This document shows positions 26,801-37,386 of a stretch of 64,000 nt of DNA, piece by piece (the stretch's first letter is position 1; each line of letters starts with the position of its first letter). This stretch comes from Lutraria lutraria (lineage: Eukaryota > Mollusca > Bivalvia > Venerida > Mactridae): positions 35,571,380-35,635,379 of the forward strand of contig OZ026835.1 of NCBI GenBank assembly GCA_964023205.1, given 5' to 3'. The notes beneath the pieces are model-generated. The model made no database searches, was not told the DNA's origin, and saw only the letters and a program-made list of their open reading frames with translations. The translations under genes were made by a program, and so were the position numbers.

Positions 26801-29800
26801 TGCATGTTTTACATCCAAAAGTGCATCTTATACATAGGTGATAAACTCCATTCAAATTCCAATGGCAAAAAACAGTCAAAATCAGAACAAACTGAATTGT
26901 TTAGCAGAGATATCATCGTAAAAGGTGTGTAGAAACGACTAAGGGAAGTAAATTGTTCATAATGTTCAACTAAAAACCAATGCAATTCCGCACTTTTTCC
27001 CAATTCTGTAGAGTTAAGACATCTCGGTTTGAAAATCAAAAACAGATGTTTGCCGATCCTGCCGCTAATTACGAGAAAATAGAGGTACTGAGAAGTTTCA
27101 ATACTTGCTGGCAGGTTGAAAAAATCATTCTACAAAAGTCATTATCATTTTTCTGTAATATTTACTTAACACAAAAACAAAGAATATTTTTCATTTACCA
27201 TATATCATATAAGTATTATAAAATCATAAATAAACAGTCAAGAACCTGTGCAGAATCCTCTACAAATTGTTTAACACCATAAGATTCATCAGAAGATTTT
27301 ATCTGTGTACACCAGTTCAATGGACGACTTGATACAACCCTCAACTTGGTCTTTAAACACCAGTCAATTGGTAAGAATGATGATAATGTATTTTCTGGAG
27401 CTGTTTCCGGCACAGGTACAGTAGTCTGTGAAAGTTAAAACAAAAAAATATGAGTAACAATCAATACGGATTCTAATACAATCATGATACAGATTTATTC
27501 TTTTTTGCATGTTGTGTAGGCCATCAAATCAGATACTGAAAATATTTATAGGGACTGTTTGATAAACTTTTTATGACGAAACAGACAGTCCAAATACACA
27601 AACATAATTATAATACTAACATTTGTTTGGAATTTATTTATTGAATTTAACGCCATTCTCAATGTTTTTTCAGTCTTATGGTGACGGGCAGTTATCCTAA
27701 CCAGCTCCCCTGGATTTCATTTAGGCCATAACCAGTACTAACCACATTCTACCCACAAGCTACTACCAAGCTACCCTGCAAGGACAATTTAACATTTTCA
27801 GTCGAATTTGTCATGGACATAGTGAGCCTCGCCCAGGGTTCAAACTCACAACCTCTTTATCTGTAGACGAACACTCTAACCACTGACTTAACCAGGCAGG
27901 TTTGTTTGCAATACTAGTAATTTAACATAACTGAATATCATAAAATTAAATAAAACCCTGATAAGATTTGATGTGGTCAGACCTTTTCCACAGATTCAGT
28001 CTTCTTTTTTCCAATATCAAAACTTTTGACAGAATTGTATTGTTGTTGTTTCAAAACCTGAGCTGCTTTCTGACTTTCACTGAGAATGCCCTGAAATGAA
28101 AATAAACAATCCTGATATTCATATTGCATAAAGATAGCTTTTAGATGTCTAAGAAGTACTAAGTAGTGGTCGAGATGTCCTGAAATAACTTATAAGTGAT
28201 AACAAGCACTTGATTAGAACCATTTAATAACATATACAGTAAAACCCCGATTATTCGAATGTCATTGGGACCTGAAAAATCATTCGGATAATCCATGGTT
28301 TCGAATAATCCATTTCAGTATAATGTATTGGTTGGAAACGATAAATTCCGTACTGTCCGTATATTGCAAGGGAGTTAACTTTCGTATGTAAACATGATGT
28401 TATTTATTTGATAATAAGAATGAAATAAAATGTACAACAAACACTTATTATTTATCATTGTTTTATGAATGTATATGAGTTAACCAATGAAACAATAATT
28501 CTTGTTAAATAAATATCCGCGCATTTATGGATTATGCAGAACACAATCCGACACAATAACGTCATTCTCACTTCACTTACTAACAATCGACTAGGCATCG
28601 CTATCGTAACATTCTAAGACAATTAAAGAATCGAAGACGTAATGTTTTTAGGTTTGGTACGTTTTTTCACTAAATCATCATATTCCAGTTAGCTTTGTTT
28701 AACTGTGTTCGAATCTGTTTTTAATTTTTTATTGACGCTGAAATGCAAATAAGTTCATACAGATCACCATGCAGGTACGTACACATATTAACCTATTATA
28801 CCCGAGATCATAGTGTAATATTCGTCGCGATTAGTATAAAAGCGTAACAAACAATATGGTCAACTTAACGATAATTAAACTGTTGACACGCTTCGTGTAT
28901 GAATTGATGTGACACAATTGTTTGTCACACGACATTTGATTCTCAATCGGCCATTGTTAAATTGACGACTTCGAATAATAGGTGTGAAAATACGTGCATT
29001 TGTAACTTTAGGGACCAAATAATGCATTCGGATTACACCAGGTATTCGTAAAATCCGATTCGTATAACCGGGGTTCGTTGTACTTGAAATATATAGAGAC
29101 GTAATCGGGACCGCAATCTGATTAAAATCATATCCTCAAACCCGCTACGCTATGAGGATCTGAAGACGACCTATAGAAGGTCACCTCAGGTGACCTTTTC
29201 CACTAGCCAATCAGCGCCTTACTTTCATAATTCTGAAAGTGATCTGATTCTATTTTTAACCGCAGTAAAAAACAATATTTGACTTGTAGTTATCACGAAC
29301 ACCTATTCTTACGCAACTAAATGTAATGATAGCGCCCATGTGACATGCGTGTTTATTAAATTTTCTATACTACTATGGCCGAATCGATCAGGATTACTAA
29401 AAAAATCAAAAAGTGGTTGCAGACAAATATGTTATACGTAATTTAATGTTTACTAACGTTTAAATAACATCGTCAGGTAAAAAGTTCTTTCGGCCAAAGT
29501 ACCGATGAAACGAGTTTTACGATTGGCTGAATTATAAATAGATATAAATAGTGATCATGGAAATTCCGACTTTTGAAAATAGAAACTGGTATAGGCCGTC
29601 ATCAGATCTTGCCGTAAGGAAGATCGAATACTTTAGTCAGATTGTCGGGACCGTAGATTTTATTCGGATAATACCGGGTATTCGGATAATCGGTGTTCGG
29701 ATAATCGAGGTTTTACTGTATAACACAAACATCCATCTTCAATAATATTAAATAAAGTTACTTAGTAAATTCTGATATATAAGGTTGTAACTCAGGGTTT

Positions 29801-31028
29801 TCCCTAGGATTTTTCATACTTGGGTCCCAGGACCCTCAGGATTTGTGTTTTGGGGGTCCCTGAGAAATTTTGGGGGTCCCATATACGGATATGCATTTTA
29901 TTGCTGAAGTTTAGAAAACGTAATATATAGATCTTGAAGTGCTTGAGTCACTGTCAAGTTCACTGAATCAAACTTATGAATAAAATAGCAAATTAATACA
30001 CGCACATTTTCTTCCCTAAAGCAGGAATTTGGCCAAATAAACTCAATATTGTTCGCTGTATGTCTGCCGTGATCATAATTGTTAATAGACGCTCGATATC
30101 GAAGCGCATAGATGATACTGATCGCTCAATGAACCGCAAGTTCAGTAAACAGCGGAACGAAATATTTTAGCGAAAAGGAAAACGTTTATTCGTCGGATCA
30201 AATTGAGGGTCCCAAGGACGCAACGTACTGCGGGTCCCGTGTCACGAAGTTGCGTCAGGGACGCAGAAAACCTGCGTCAGGGAAATCCCTGGTAACTGTA
30301 TGTGTATGGATTGGACTATCAGTCTAAGGACAAATTACATAAAAAGCGAGAATCAACAACTTGAAATCTTAACTTAAAAACTTAATTATTACATAATAAT
30401 TAAGTTAATAACCCACACATAAGATTCGACACTAATGCTACTTTGGCCTAAATATTGACACTATGAAGACAGATTTATTTTGCATTATCCGTAAAAAGAT
30501 CTGGTATCACAATAAAACCATGGAACTATCAGTAAACCACCAATTCATTATTATTATTACCTGATTTACCAGTAGGATGAGGAAAAGTGAAGTACACAAT
30601 TTGGGATTTGAAACCCACGACCTCCAGCTTGCAAGTCAGATGGTCTACCAACTGAGCTAATCAGGCTGGTTAATATCATAGCCATTTATCTATACAATAG
30701 TACATGTATATACAATACTGTTATAAAGTATTACCTCTTCGTCATTTGCTGATTCCAACAATGTGAAAAGCTGACAACTCAATGGATCTTTACTTCCAAC
30801 TTCTCCATCTGGTTTGGCCTCAGCACAGATGTTCTGTCGTTTGGCTGGAAAAGGATGTGGGCTATCTGTATGAAATGGGTTCTTTCTTTTTACTGACTTC
30901 GAAGGAGATTTGTAAATAACACTAGTTCTTTTATCAGAATCAGTTGTTATGCGTCTCTGTGACACTGATTTGCGTCTTCGCAAAACTTTCATGACTTCTG
31001 ACGGTTTCTTCCATTCCGAGGGATCCAT
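20359..31028 (-). CDS. DONSON: Protein downstream neighbor of Son homolog (DONSON), complete, ten coding exons
   Basis: DONSON is a nuclear replication factor that helps bring GINS to loaded MCM2-7 to form the CMG helicase and stabilises forks. Coding exons in order: 30735-31028, 27983-28090, 27246-27425, 26613-26728, 25871-25927, 24588-24763, 23231-23348, 22712-22837, 21968-22163, 20359-20826. All have GT-AG borders and join in phase to 612 residues; human is about 566. Landmarks shared with vertebrate DONSON: a basic N-terminal motif KKPSEVMKVLRRRKS (res. 7-21), KRKNPF (47-52), LPIDWCLKTKL (153-163), LYWMHPNIPW (210-219), LCPYFYLCTHQFTVLF (267-282), TPTTRGFRELLENEG (297-311), WLESMGL (371-377), HRPESLVY (402-409), SGTQAGLPPT (432-441) and ISGPILP (479-485). 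The start is the first ATG before the conserved basic motif. The last exon is longer than in vertebrates, with a Ser/Glu-rich insert. Introns carry SINE and MITE insertions but no exon is broken. Confidence 0.94.
20938..21110. mobile_element. TA-flanked MITE, CAGTCAAACC family
   Basis: 173-bp element flanked by TA, in the short span just upstream of the last DONSON exon. It starts CAGTCCAAC and ends GGATTGACTG, with internal AATAAAGGCCACC motifs in both orientations. It shows the family's terminal inverted repeat and its hairpin-like interior. It is non-coding. Confidence 0.8.
22199..22385 (+). repeat. SINE family C, with tRNA head
   Basis: A tRNA-like head (GGTCGAGTGGTAATGATCTC, then GTGAGTTCGAATCTCA, a good B box) is followed by a short body ending near TGGTGCAATGTTTATTGG and an A run. 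Same family as 61408-61640. It lies in the DONSON intron upstream of exon 9. Confidence 0.75.
23056..23195 (+). repeat. SINE family C, 5'-truncated
   Basis: Only the body remains: TTCTACCCAATGG, then CACTGTTAAAGCTGGTAAG, ending in ACAACGTTAAACTC. It lies immediately beside DONSON exon 7. Confidence 0.65.
23596..23862 (-). repeat. SINE family A, full length
   Basis: Read on the minus strand it begins with a tRNA-like head (CCGTGGTTCAGTGGTTAGTG, anticodon-loop region ATTTGTAA, then a GGGTTTGATTCC B box). It runs through a body with CCACATGTGGGAAG and ends in the tail AACGGCATTAAACCC. This is the commonest SINE in the window (ten copies). It sits in a DONSON intron. Confidence 0.82.
24225..24375. 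repeat. Cluster of CACCGTG / CACGGTG motifs
   Basis: CACCGTG occurs at 24231, 24260 and 24286, and the reverse complement CACGGTG at 24271 and 24337. The pair at 24260-24277 forms a perfect 7-bp inverted repeat with loop GATT. It lies in a DONSON intron. It may be the remnant of a palindromic mobile element; no coding potential is seen. Confidence 0.6.
24588..25927 (-). CDS. DONSON: DONSON core exons 5 and 6
   Basis: Exons 25871-25927 and 24588-24763 hold the most conserved part of the protein. The 57-bp exon ends inside a Trp codon that exon 6 completes, giving ADW followed by EHSFTSAYYHLRSG, which aligns with the vertebrate SDW-SFTSLY segment. The LCPYFYLCTHQFTVLF and TPTTRG motifs follow. 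This is the strongest evidence for family membership. Confidence 0.95.
25480..25738. repeat. Dispersed repeat with ACGGACAGACGG and GGGGGCATA motifs
   Basis: Contains GGACAGACGGACGGACAAAG, a middle with TATGACCCTGCTGACC, and ends GAAACGGGGGCATAAAAAA. A diverged relative lies at 60410-60592. The family is not identified; it looks like the 3' part of an old non-coding element. Confidence 0.5.
26455..26600 (-). repeat. SINE family B, truncated
   Basis: The plus strand reads GTTTAACGGCCCATTTGTCA then GGAGAACCTGGCATTTATA. The tRNA-like head is missing. The copy ends about 10 bp before DONSON exon 4, so the exon's donor region closely abuts SINE sequence. Confidence 0.7.
27636..27893 (-). repeat. 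SINE family A
   Basis: Diverged copy in DONSON intron 2. On the plus strand the tail complement is GAATTTAACGCCATT and the head complement is AACCACTGACTTAACCAG. Confidence 0.7.
28237..29718. mobile_element. Non-autonomous pogo/Tigger-like element, 1482 bp
   Basis: Flanked by TA on both sides. The left end is CAGTAAAACCCCGATTATTC and the reverse complement of the right end is CAGTAAAACCTCGATTATCC, a clear terminal inverted repeat. Further ATTCGGATAAT repeats lie just inside each end. No transposase reading frame is present. A third, diverged terminus lies inside near 29040-29080 (CGTATAACCGGGGTTCG), so this may be two related elements side by side or a nested insertion. TA target and termini fit the pogo/Tigger branch of Tc1/mariner; assignment is by terminus only. 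It lies in DONSON intron 1. Confidence 0.75.
29793..30291. mobile_element. hAT-like MITE, 499 bp
   Basis: The left end is CAGGGTTTTCCCT and the reverse complement of the right end is CAGGGATTTCCCT. GTAACT stands directly on both sides (29787-29792 and 30292-30297), a likely target duplication. The interior has repeated GGGTCCC motifs and no ORF. The CAGGG terminus resembles hAT elements, but a 6-bp rather than 8-bp duplication leaves the superfamily open. It lies in DONSON intron 1. Confidence 0.65.
30560..30668 (-). repeat. tRNA-derived SINE head
   Basis: Read on the minus strand: CCTGATTAGCTCAGTTGGTA, anticodon loop with TTGCAA, then GGAGGTCGTGGGTTTCAAAT, i.e. A and B boxes. It shares its head type with 19025-19093. 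It lies 67 bp from the exon 1 donor of DONSON. Confidence 0.7.
30735..31028 (-). CDS. DONSON: DONSON exon 1 (disordered N-terminus)
   Basis: 98 codons, phase 0 at the donor (GAAGAG then GTAATA). It encodes the basic, Ser/Lys/Arg-rich tail. In vertebrates the equivalent region is intrinsically disordered and reported to contact replication partners; that role is inferred here. No TATA-like element stands out just upstream. Confidence 0.92.
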
Positions 31029-32295
31029 TGTTGTCGCAGTAACAATGAATTATGATCAGAACTAGCTCTGTATAATTAGCTCGTGAAGAAGAAAGCTTAC
31101 ATATTCCTGAAAAGTTAATTTTACACAAAATAAATATATTTCAAGCAGCCGGTTTTCATGATTCGGTGTATCGTTTTATTTACACCGTCGTATTAATAGC
31201 AATAGATAAAAACAGTCTACAAAAACACGAAAAGGATCATTTTCAGCGGAAAGTAATTATGTGTTTCAAATAATTACTAGTTAGAGTAAGGTAGTTTCTA
31301 AATAAAACTACCTGTTAAAGCAAATTATTTTTTTCTATCAGTTTATGAGAAATAATCCACATCTTCAAAAAAATATTAAATTTAATCATAAACAAATAAT
31401 GAAAATACTTCGGCAAATTGTTTTGTTTCTGGCTACATGTACATATACTCATTAAAAAGGGGTAGGTAGGCTGGGGTGTTTTTATCCAGGTTTGAATGAA
31501 AAAAATAGGGTAGGTCGGGTAACTTCTTAGAAACAAATATTTTTTTCTTCACACTCTACAGGGATAGAACTTTACTCTTTGTTACAGTGCACATAAAAAC
31601 CAAGAATTTTCCAGTCCAAACCGAAATTCAACTTCACAGACCGGTTTTGTGAATTGGAAAATGGTAAAATATTGGTCCATTAATGTTTCATAAATTTCGG
31701 TCTACTATCGTTCAGTCTGCAAAACGTCACCGATGTTGTTCAATAAAATGGTGGAGTGAAATTTCAAAATTCTTTTACAGTATGTAGATCATATGTTTGA
31801 GTACCCGGACAAAAGCTCCCCCATCAATGTTGATATGGGCAAAAATCTATACTATAGGTGTTTGATATAGTCAGACAAAAGCTCTTCCGTGTTTTTACAA
31901 TCCCAATTTTACAATTATCAACAGGGGTTGTTGCACTTAGAATATAAAAAAGTTTGCTGAACTGGTAGAAGTGTTAATTATACAAACCTCAGCTTTGTAT
32001 GTTCAAACAGGCTGCGGCACATATTATATCTGACAATTTGATAAAAAACATCACCTCTAAAGCAATTTGTCCCCCACTGCTGATCATTAATATGGAAAAG
32101 TTGACATATACTTGCAGATAATAAGGTACAAAATCCACAGTAATAACTACATGTAGGTTTACTGCTTGTATATAACTCAATTACTGTTGAAAAAATGTGT
32201 ACACCCTCAACATTTATTCACTTTTTGCATATTTAATGCAGGGTACAGGTCAGTTCTGGTGAAAAAGGCATTCTAATTTCTTTTACAAGGGATTA

Positions 32296-32448
32296 CAGTC
32301 AGACCTGTGAACAAAGGTCACCCTTGGGAAATACATAATGTGGCCTTTATTGACAGGTGTCCTTTATTTGTAGGTCATTTTGTTCTAAATAATCAATATT
32401 CACAGGGTGGTGTTTATTCGGAAGTGGCTGCTAACAGAGGTTTGACTG
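32296..32448. mobile_element. TA-flanked MITE, CAGTCAAACC family
   Basis: 153 bp between TA dinucleotides, CAGTCAGACCTGTG to CAGAGGTTTGACTG. The interior carries GTGGCCTTTATTGACAGG and its partner. One of the best-preserved copies. Confidence 0.85.
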
Positions 32449-35400
32449 TACAGCATCTTTATATTGTAAAAAAATATATATGGGAGATCATAAAAAAAAT
32501 GACATAATTATCAATAATATAAAGTTTATTTCAGCTTTCATAATTCATTAACAAAAATACTCAGTAATAAAATACAATAAATACTATAAAAAGAACAATA
32601 AAAAGTAAATAAGAAAGAAACAACAGTATACATGGAAATATATCACAAAGTTCATGTATAATGAATGTAATCAGGTATTTCATTTTATACAAACATTTCC
32701 AATAGGTATTTTTTTTATATTTAGGTACAATGACAGTAGAATGTAGGAATAATTATCTGATAACTAATAACTGTAGTGCTCGCCCCACATTCTTATCTAA
32801 TCATTGACAAGAATTCTTTATTTTTGGCTTATTTGTCTTAATAGAATATAAAGACAGCTAGAATGCATATTTGGGTGTTCTTGTAATAAGAAAGCTACAG
32901 TCTCTACTGCTCCTTTTAGCTTTCTTATTTATGAAGAACTCTAACCTATGCTTATTAGTACAAACCTGGTAGGGAAAATAAGGGTTTATTCCCATAGATC
33001 AAATCAATATAATTTTCTTAAACCAAAACATAAAAAGCGTAAAAAAGAGATATGCCACACAATGAGTTTCATGAATGATGGAAAGGATAAAATTAATTGA
33101 TTAATTAATTAATCAATAATTAATGATAAATTTGAAGAATAGAACGGGTAAAAAAATGAATGTGCCCAAAATAATTCTTGATCCCAAAAATAAACTTGTC
33201 TACACTATATTACAAACTTAAACTGACGAGTGCTTATAATGCATAAAATAATAGAGTGATACTCTACACAACAGCTATTTCATAAAAATCCAAAATCATA
33301 CTTGAACTCTACGAGTGCTGATAGGTACATAATACCTTGACAAACTGATACACAATAGCATACTTTTCATATAAAATACAAAACAATATAAAAATGGTTA
33401 GATATTAAATCATCATCAGAATTACATATATATCAATTGTGACCCACTGCATGATATTTAGCATTAGACCATCCTTAAAAAATTTTTTGTTTGCGGTAAC
33501 CCTACCCAGAGAATTTTCAGTGGGTAGGTAGGTAGATAGGAAATATTTTTTTTACAATTTTTTTTTTTATTGAACCCAAAATACATTTTATTGGAAGTTG
33601 TACAAAAGAGGCCGAAAATAGTTGGGTAAGGCCTTATTTGGTGTCAGAGTAGGTAGTGCTAACACAAACAAAATATATTTTAAGGAATGCCTCATACAAT
33701 AAACAACATTCAACAAACCATTCACTATTTAGACTAGTTATAGAACACAAGATTGTGAAACTTGAGCATGGGTGTAGACTAAATAAACCACATCATCCAA
33801 GGTTGAGCTTTTGGACAAAATCTTTATACAACACTATGTAAAACAATCAGTTTTAGCCACAGATAAGAATAATAGACGGTCAAACCTGTATTTTTACCGT
33901 TTATACTCGCCTATAAGACGAGGCAAGAGAAAATTGCTGATGCGGTTTAATCACTAAATGAATTAAAAATTCCAAATATCCCAGTTTTTGTCCATGAGCT
34001 CAAAATTCCACAATGCACCTGAAAGCAGTTCAACAGAACTGACGAAACCAGAAAATTCAGAATAAATAATTCTACTGATGAGCAATGATACAATTAATAT
34101 ATAAAATAATGTCTAAGGTGTAAAGAAAAATTTTTGGTTTCTGGTTACATTCTCAATATGATTAAAAATAGAACATTTTTTTTCTTTTTTTTCCCAATGG
34201 TCTTGAAAGTGTGCAAAAAGGTATAAAAGTGAGACAGTGTATGTACCATCCCTCATACTAACTAAAAGTCTAGGGTTGAGGCAAATTATTAAGGTAGGTC
34301 AGATGACCAGAAGAAACGTTTTTTTACACCCACATATACATTACGAGGAACAAAAAATGCCACATCTGAAAATCACAATGATTGCTAGTACCGGTACATT
34401 CTTATTCTTTACAATATAAGACAAAATATAGAGGCAGGAAAAAAATTTGGCAATTTAAAATATATAATTATATATCTGAGACATTATGGCGACATAATTG
34501 AACCCTGTATAAAATATTTTTACATAAAACTTAAAAAGCTAGTCAACAGAACAAGACATATCATTGACAAAAATTATCTTAACCGCTGGTGGAATCCAAA
34601 CCAAGCAAGGATATATATAAAACACAATAACTTTGAACAACTCTTACTAAGATCATTCAAATAACAATCAAAGCCTCACACTTATCTTGACAGTAATATC
34701 TTATAGAAACAAAAAAAAAGATAAATAAATTATCACAACCAAAATATGTAAAAAAAGATTCAAAGTAATAAACAATTGCACCAAAATGCTGGAAAATAAT
34801 TAAACAACATTGCTCATTGGTACTCAGACAGAAAAGATGGTGAGAATTAGACAAAATGATTACCATGGGTTGAAATATAAAAATTGCAAATTATGAACAT
34901 AATGCCACAAACTATTTGAGGTGAAGATTTTGAACAAAAAAGCATGCTACTTTCAGTTTGGTACCTCACCTGAGAGATACATACTGAAAAACATACATTT
35001 AGCACCATAAAAGTTTAAGACCCTTTAGACTGAAATTCATAAAAACATGAGGGACATAAAACTTTGTTTAATTACCAAAGTAAGTTATGTTTATACAAAG
35101 CAATTTTAATACACAGATGATAACAGCCAACAAGTTGAAACTACAAATTTAGAATTAATTGTATCATCACCGTGGCAACCAATCTTAATAAATTAAGATT
35201 TTGAATACAATGAAATTTTAATCTTTAAGTAAAAAGCTAGTTATTCACAAAGATCATCATTACAAGAATTATTAAGTGTATAAGAAGACCCTGATAATTA
35301 AATGATTATGTGAACATGTGATGATAATGTCATGTTAAGTACATTATACAGAATATACATATATTTTAAATTAATAGATTTGGTAATGATATATAAACAA

Positions 35401-36444
35401 ACACAGATCATTATGCTTTGATTAAGCAGTATGTTTACATTAAGAAAACCAATATTAATGATAAATGTGAAAAGTCAATGATTTACTAACTAACAGAAAT
35501 ACATATATTCACCAGTATGCAAGATATTACAATAATTTCATTTCAAGCTGACTGTAAGCAGGCTCAACAAAAATCAGTCTTTAAAAATCAGTGTCATGGC
35601 CACATACATGCTTGACAAATATTGTTTAAAGAATGAATGATCAAATCAATAGATTATAGCTCAGAATTTGGTCATAAAATAATAAATGAATCATAAACAA
35701 ATTGATACAAGAAGTATGATAAAAAAATCTTAACTTTACAATACATAACAATAATTAATTAATTATTAATTGATTTGACAATTGGTGCCTTATTACATTA
35801 ATGAGCATATAAAACACTACTTATTTACACATATGGACCAGTCTTGTCCAGTCTACAAAAAAATGCAATTGTTTGTTTGTTTAAAATCATACATTAATAA
35901 AAATGGTACCATTTGAAAGATGACACTACAATTCATTCCTTGAAATTGAATATGAGTAAGAATATGTACTCCCAGTGCAATATTAGTGTAAAGTAATACA
36001 TTGTAAAATGTCGAGTTTCAACCAATTTTAAAATAATCATGGAAACCCTAACCGAAAAAGACTTGTCCTAAAGTATATATTGTAACAATATAGCACCCAA
36101 TTAGAAGTAACTCACGCTTTACACATATTACAATATGTGGTAAAGTCATAGATGGCAGAATTGTACATACTAACAGTACAGTATGTAACATATACCATAC
36201 ATGTGTTACAGTATGTGGTATATAGTCAATGACAGTAGAATTTTAAATTCTAACTGATCGTACAACATAGCAGTATATGTCACAAAACGTGTGGTCAGAT
36301 GACAAACTAGCACTTTGTCTGAAACACAAACAGGCATATAAAGTATACAGTCATTATATTATAAATAGACAATTACAAGGTTTGGATATCCTATTGATAT
36401 TTTGTAACAAAATCTGAACAATGATTTGAACATCATGTTAAGTA

Positions 36445-36534
36445 CAGTCATTCCTGTGTTAGCAGCCACCTCTGAATAAAAGCCACCAACATTATGTCTT
36501 TCCCAAGGGTGGCTTTTATTCACAGGTTTACCTG
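36445..36534. mobile_element. Short TA-flanked MITE, CAGTCAAACC family, just past the ACC stop
   Basis: 90 bp, CAGTCATTCCTGTG to CACAGGTTTACCTG. It carries TTTATT at 36515-36520, which is AATAAA on the minus strand, about 230 bp past the carboxylase stop codon. Confidence 0.75.
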
Positions 36535-36748
36535 TATCAATATCATTGACAACAACTTGACACCAGTCCTGTCAAAAAAATATTAAACAACTTGGTAACA
36601 TCTGACATATACTTCCACTTATAACAGTTTGTTGTCGATGATTGTAAAACATTTTCACATTAGATGTGGAAGTAGTTTAGTCTTAACAACGAATGTTTAA
36701 TACATTATATACATAACAAACATCACATCTATAATTATATATGTAACA

Positions 36749-37386
36749 CTATGTTTCCATGCTTGATAATATTCTTGATACTTCTCCTCTCTGACCAGGG
36801 TTCATTAATTGTGTTATAAGAACTATAGAGTCCATGGCAACCTCCGGATTTTTGTTTATCAACCTGTAATACACCAATAGAACAAATTATTTACTCTGAT
36901 TGAGTTTGAACCTCGGGGAATGTGTTAGTTCAACAGACCTTGGACTAATGAGTTCATAACTTGGGTGTGGGGCTTGATCACTGTCACAATATGGTTGTGG
37001 ACATACCGGTAATGTCTAATTTGATACCATTCGTCCACCATCACTAATTATTTATGTTGAGAAATTGGCAGTAAATTGCGGAGAGCAGGGTTAGTACTGG
37101 TACAGAATCCAATAAAACTGGATGACCAAGTCAGCATTAAATGTTTTACTAAAAAGGGAGATAGATAGATAAATTTACTGTTCATATTGTTATATGAAAG
37201 GTAATTAAAATGTCAAATTCAAAATATTACAGAAGTAAATATAAAGACTTACCCTCTAACTTGATTGAGAACATGTTCTCTTTGTAAGCACTGTAAGTTT
37301 TCCTTTATAAGATTATTACTGGTATTGTCATCCATTTGATCCGACAACCATTCCGCCACACTCTTATCTTCTTCCCACAGATATGC
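36749..37386 (-). CDS. ACC: ACC last two exons and stop
   Basis: Exons 37253-37386 and 36749-36863; residues 1809-1890. They encode [14 protein letters not shown] and, after a split Gly, [18 protein letters not shown] and RILSSMET followed by TAG. The tail resembles the vertebrate end ([21 protein letters not shown]), which fixes the stop codon with confidence. Confidence 0.95.

Larger units (their letters stand above)
31029..36748. other. Intergenic region between ACC and DONSON
   Basis: No supported gene on either strand. It holds the DONSON upstream region, MITEs at 32296 and 36445, and low-copy repeats near 31440-31530, 33480-33660 and 34100-34330 that share AAAAGTCTAGGGT and GGGTAGGTAGG. 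The rest of 32450-36440 is AT-rich with few recognisable repeats and could be partly the carboxylase 3' UTR. An alternating TTAATTAATTAATCAATAAT stretch lies near 33090-33125. Confidence 0.6.

Noticed and set aside
28237..29718. Transposase gene within the Tigger-like element
   Set aside because: No long frame on either strand; the 64-residue frame at 29551 is made partly of terminal-repeat sequence.
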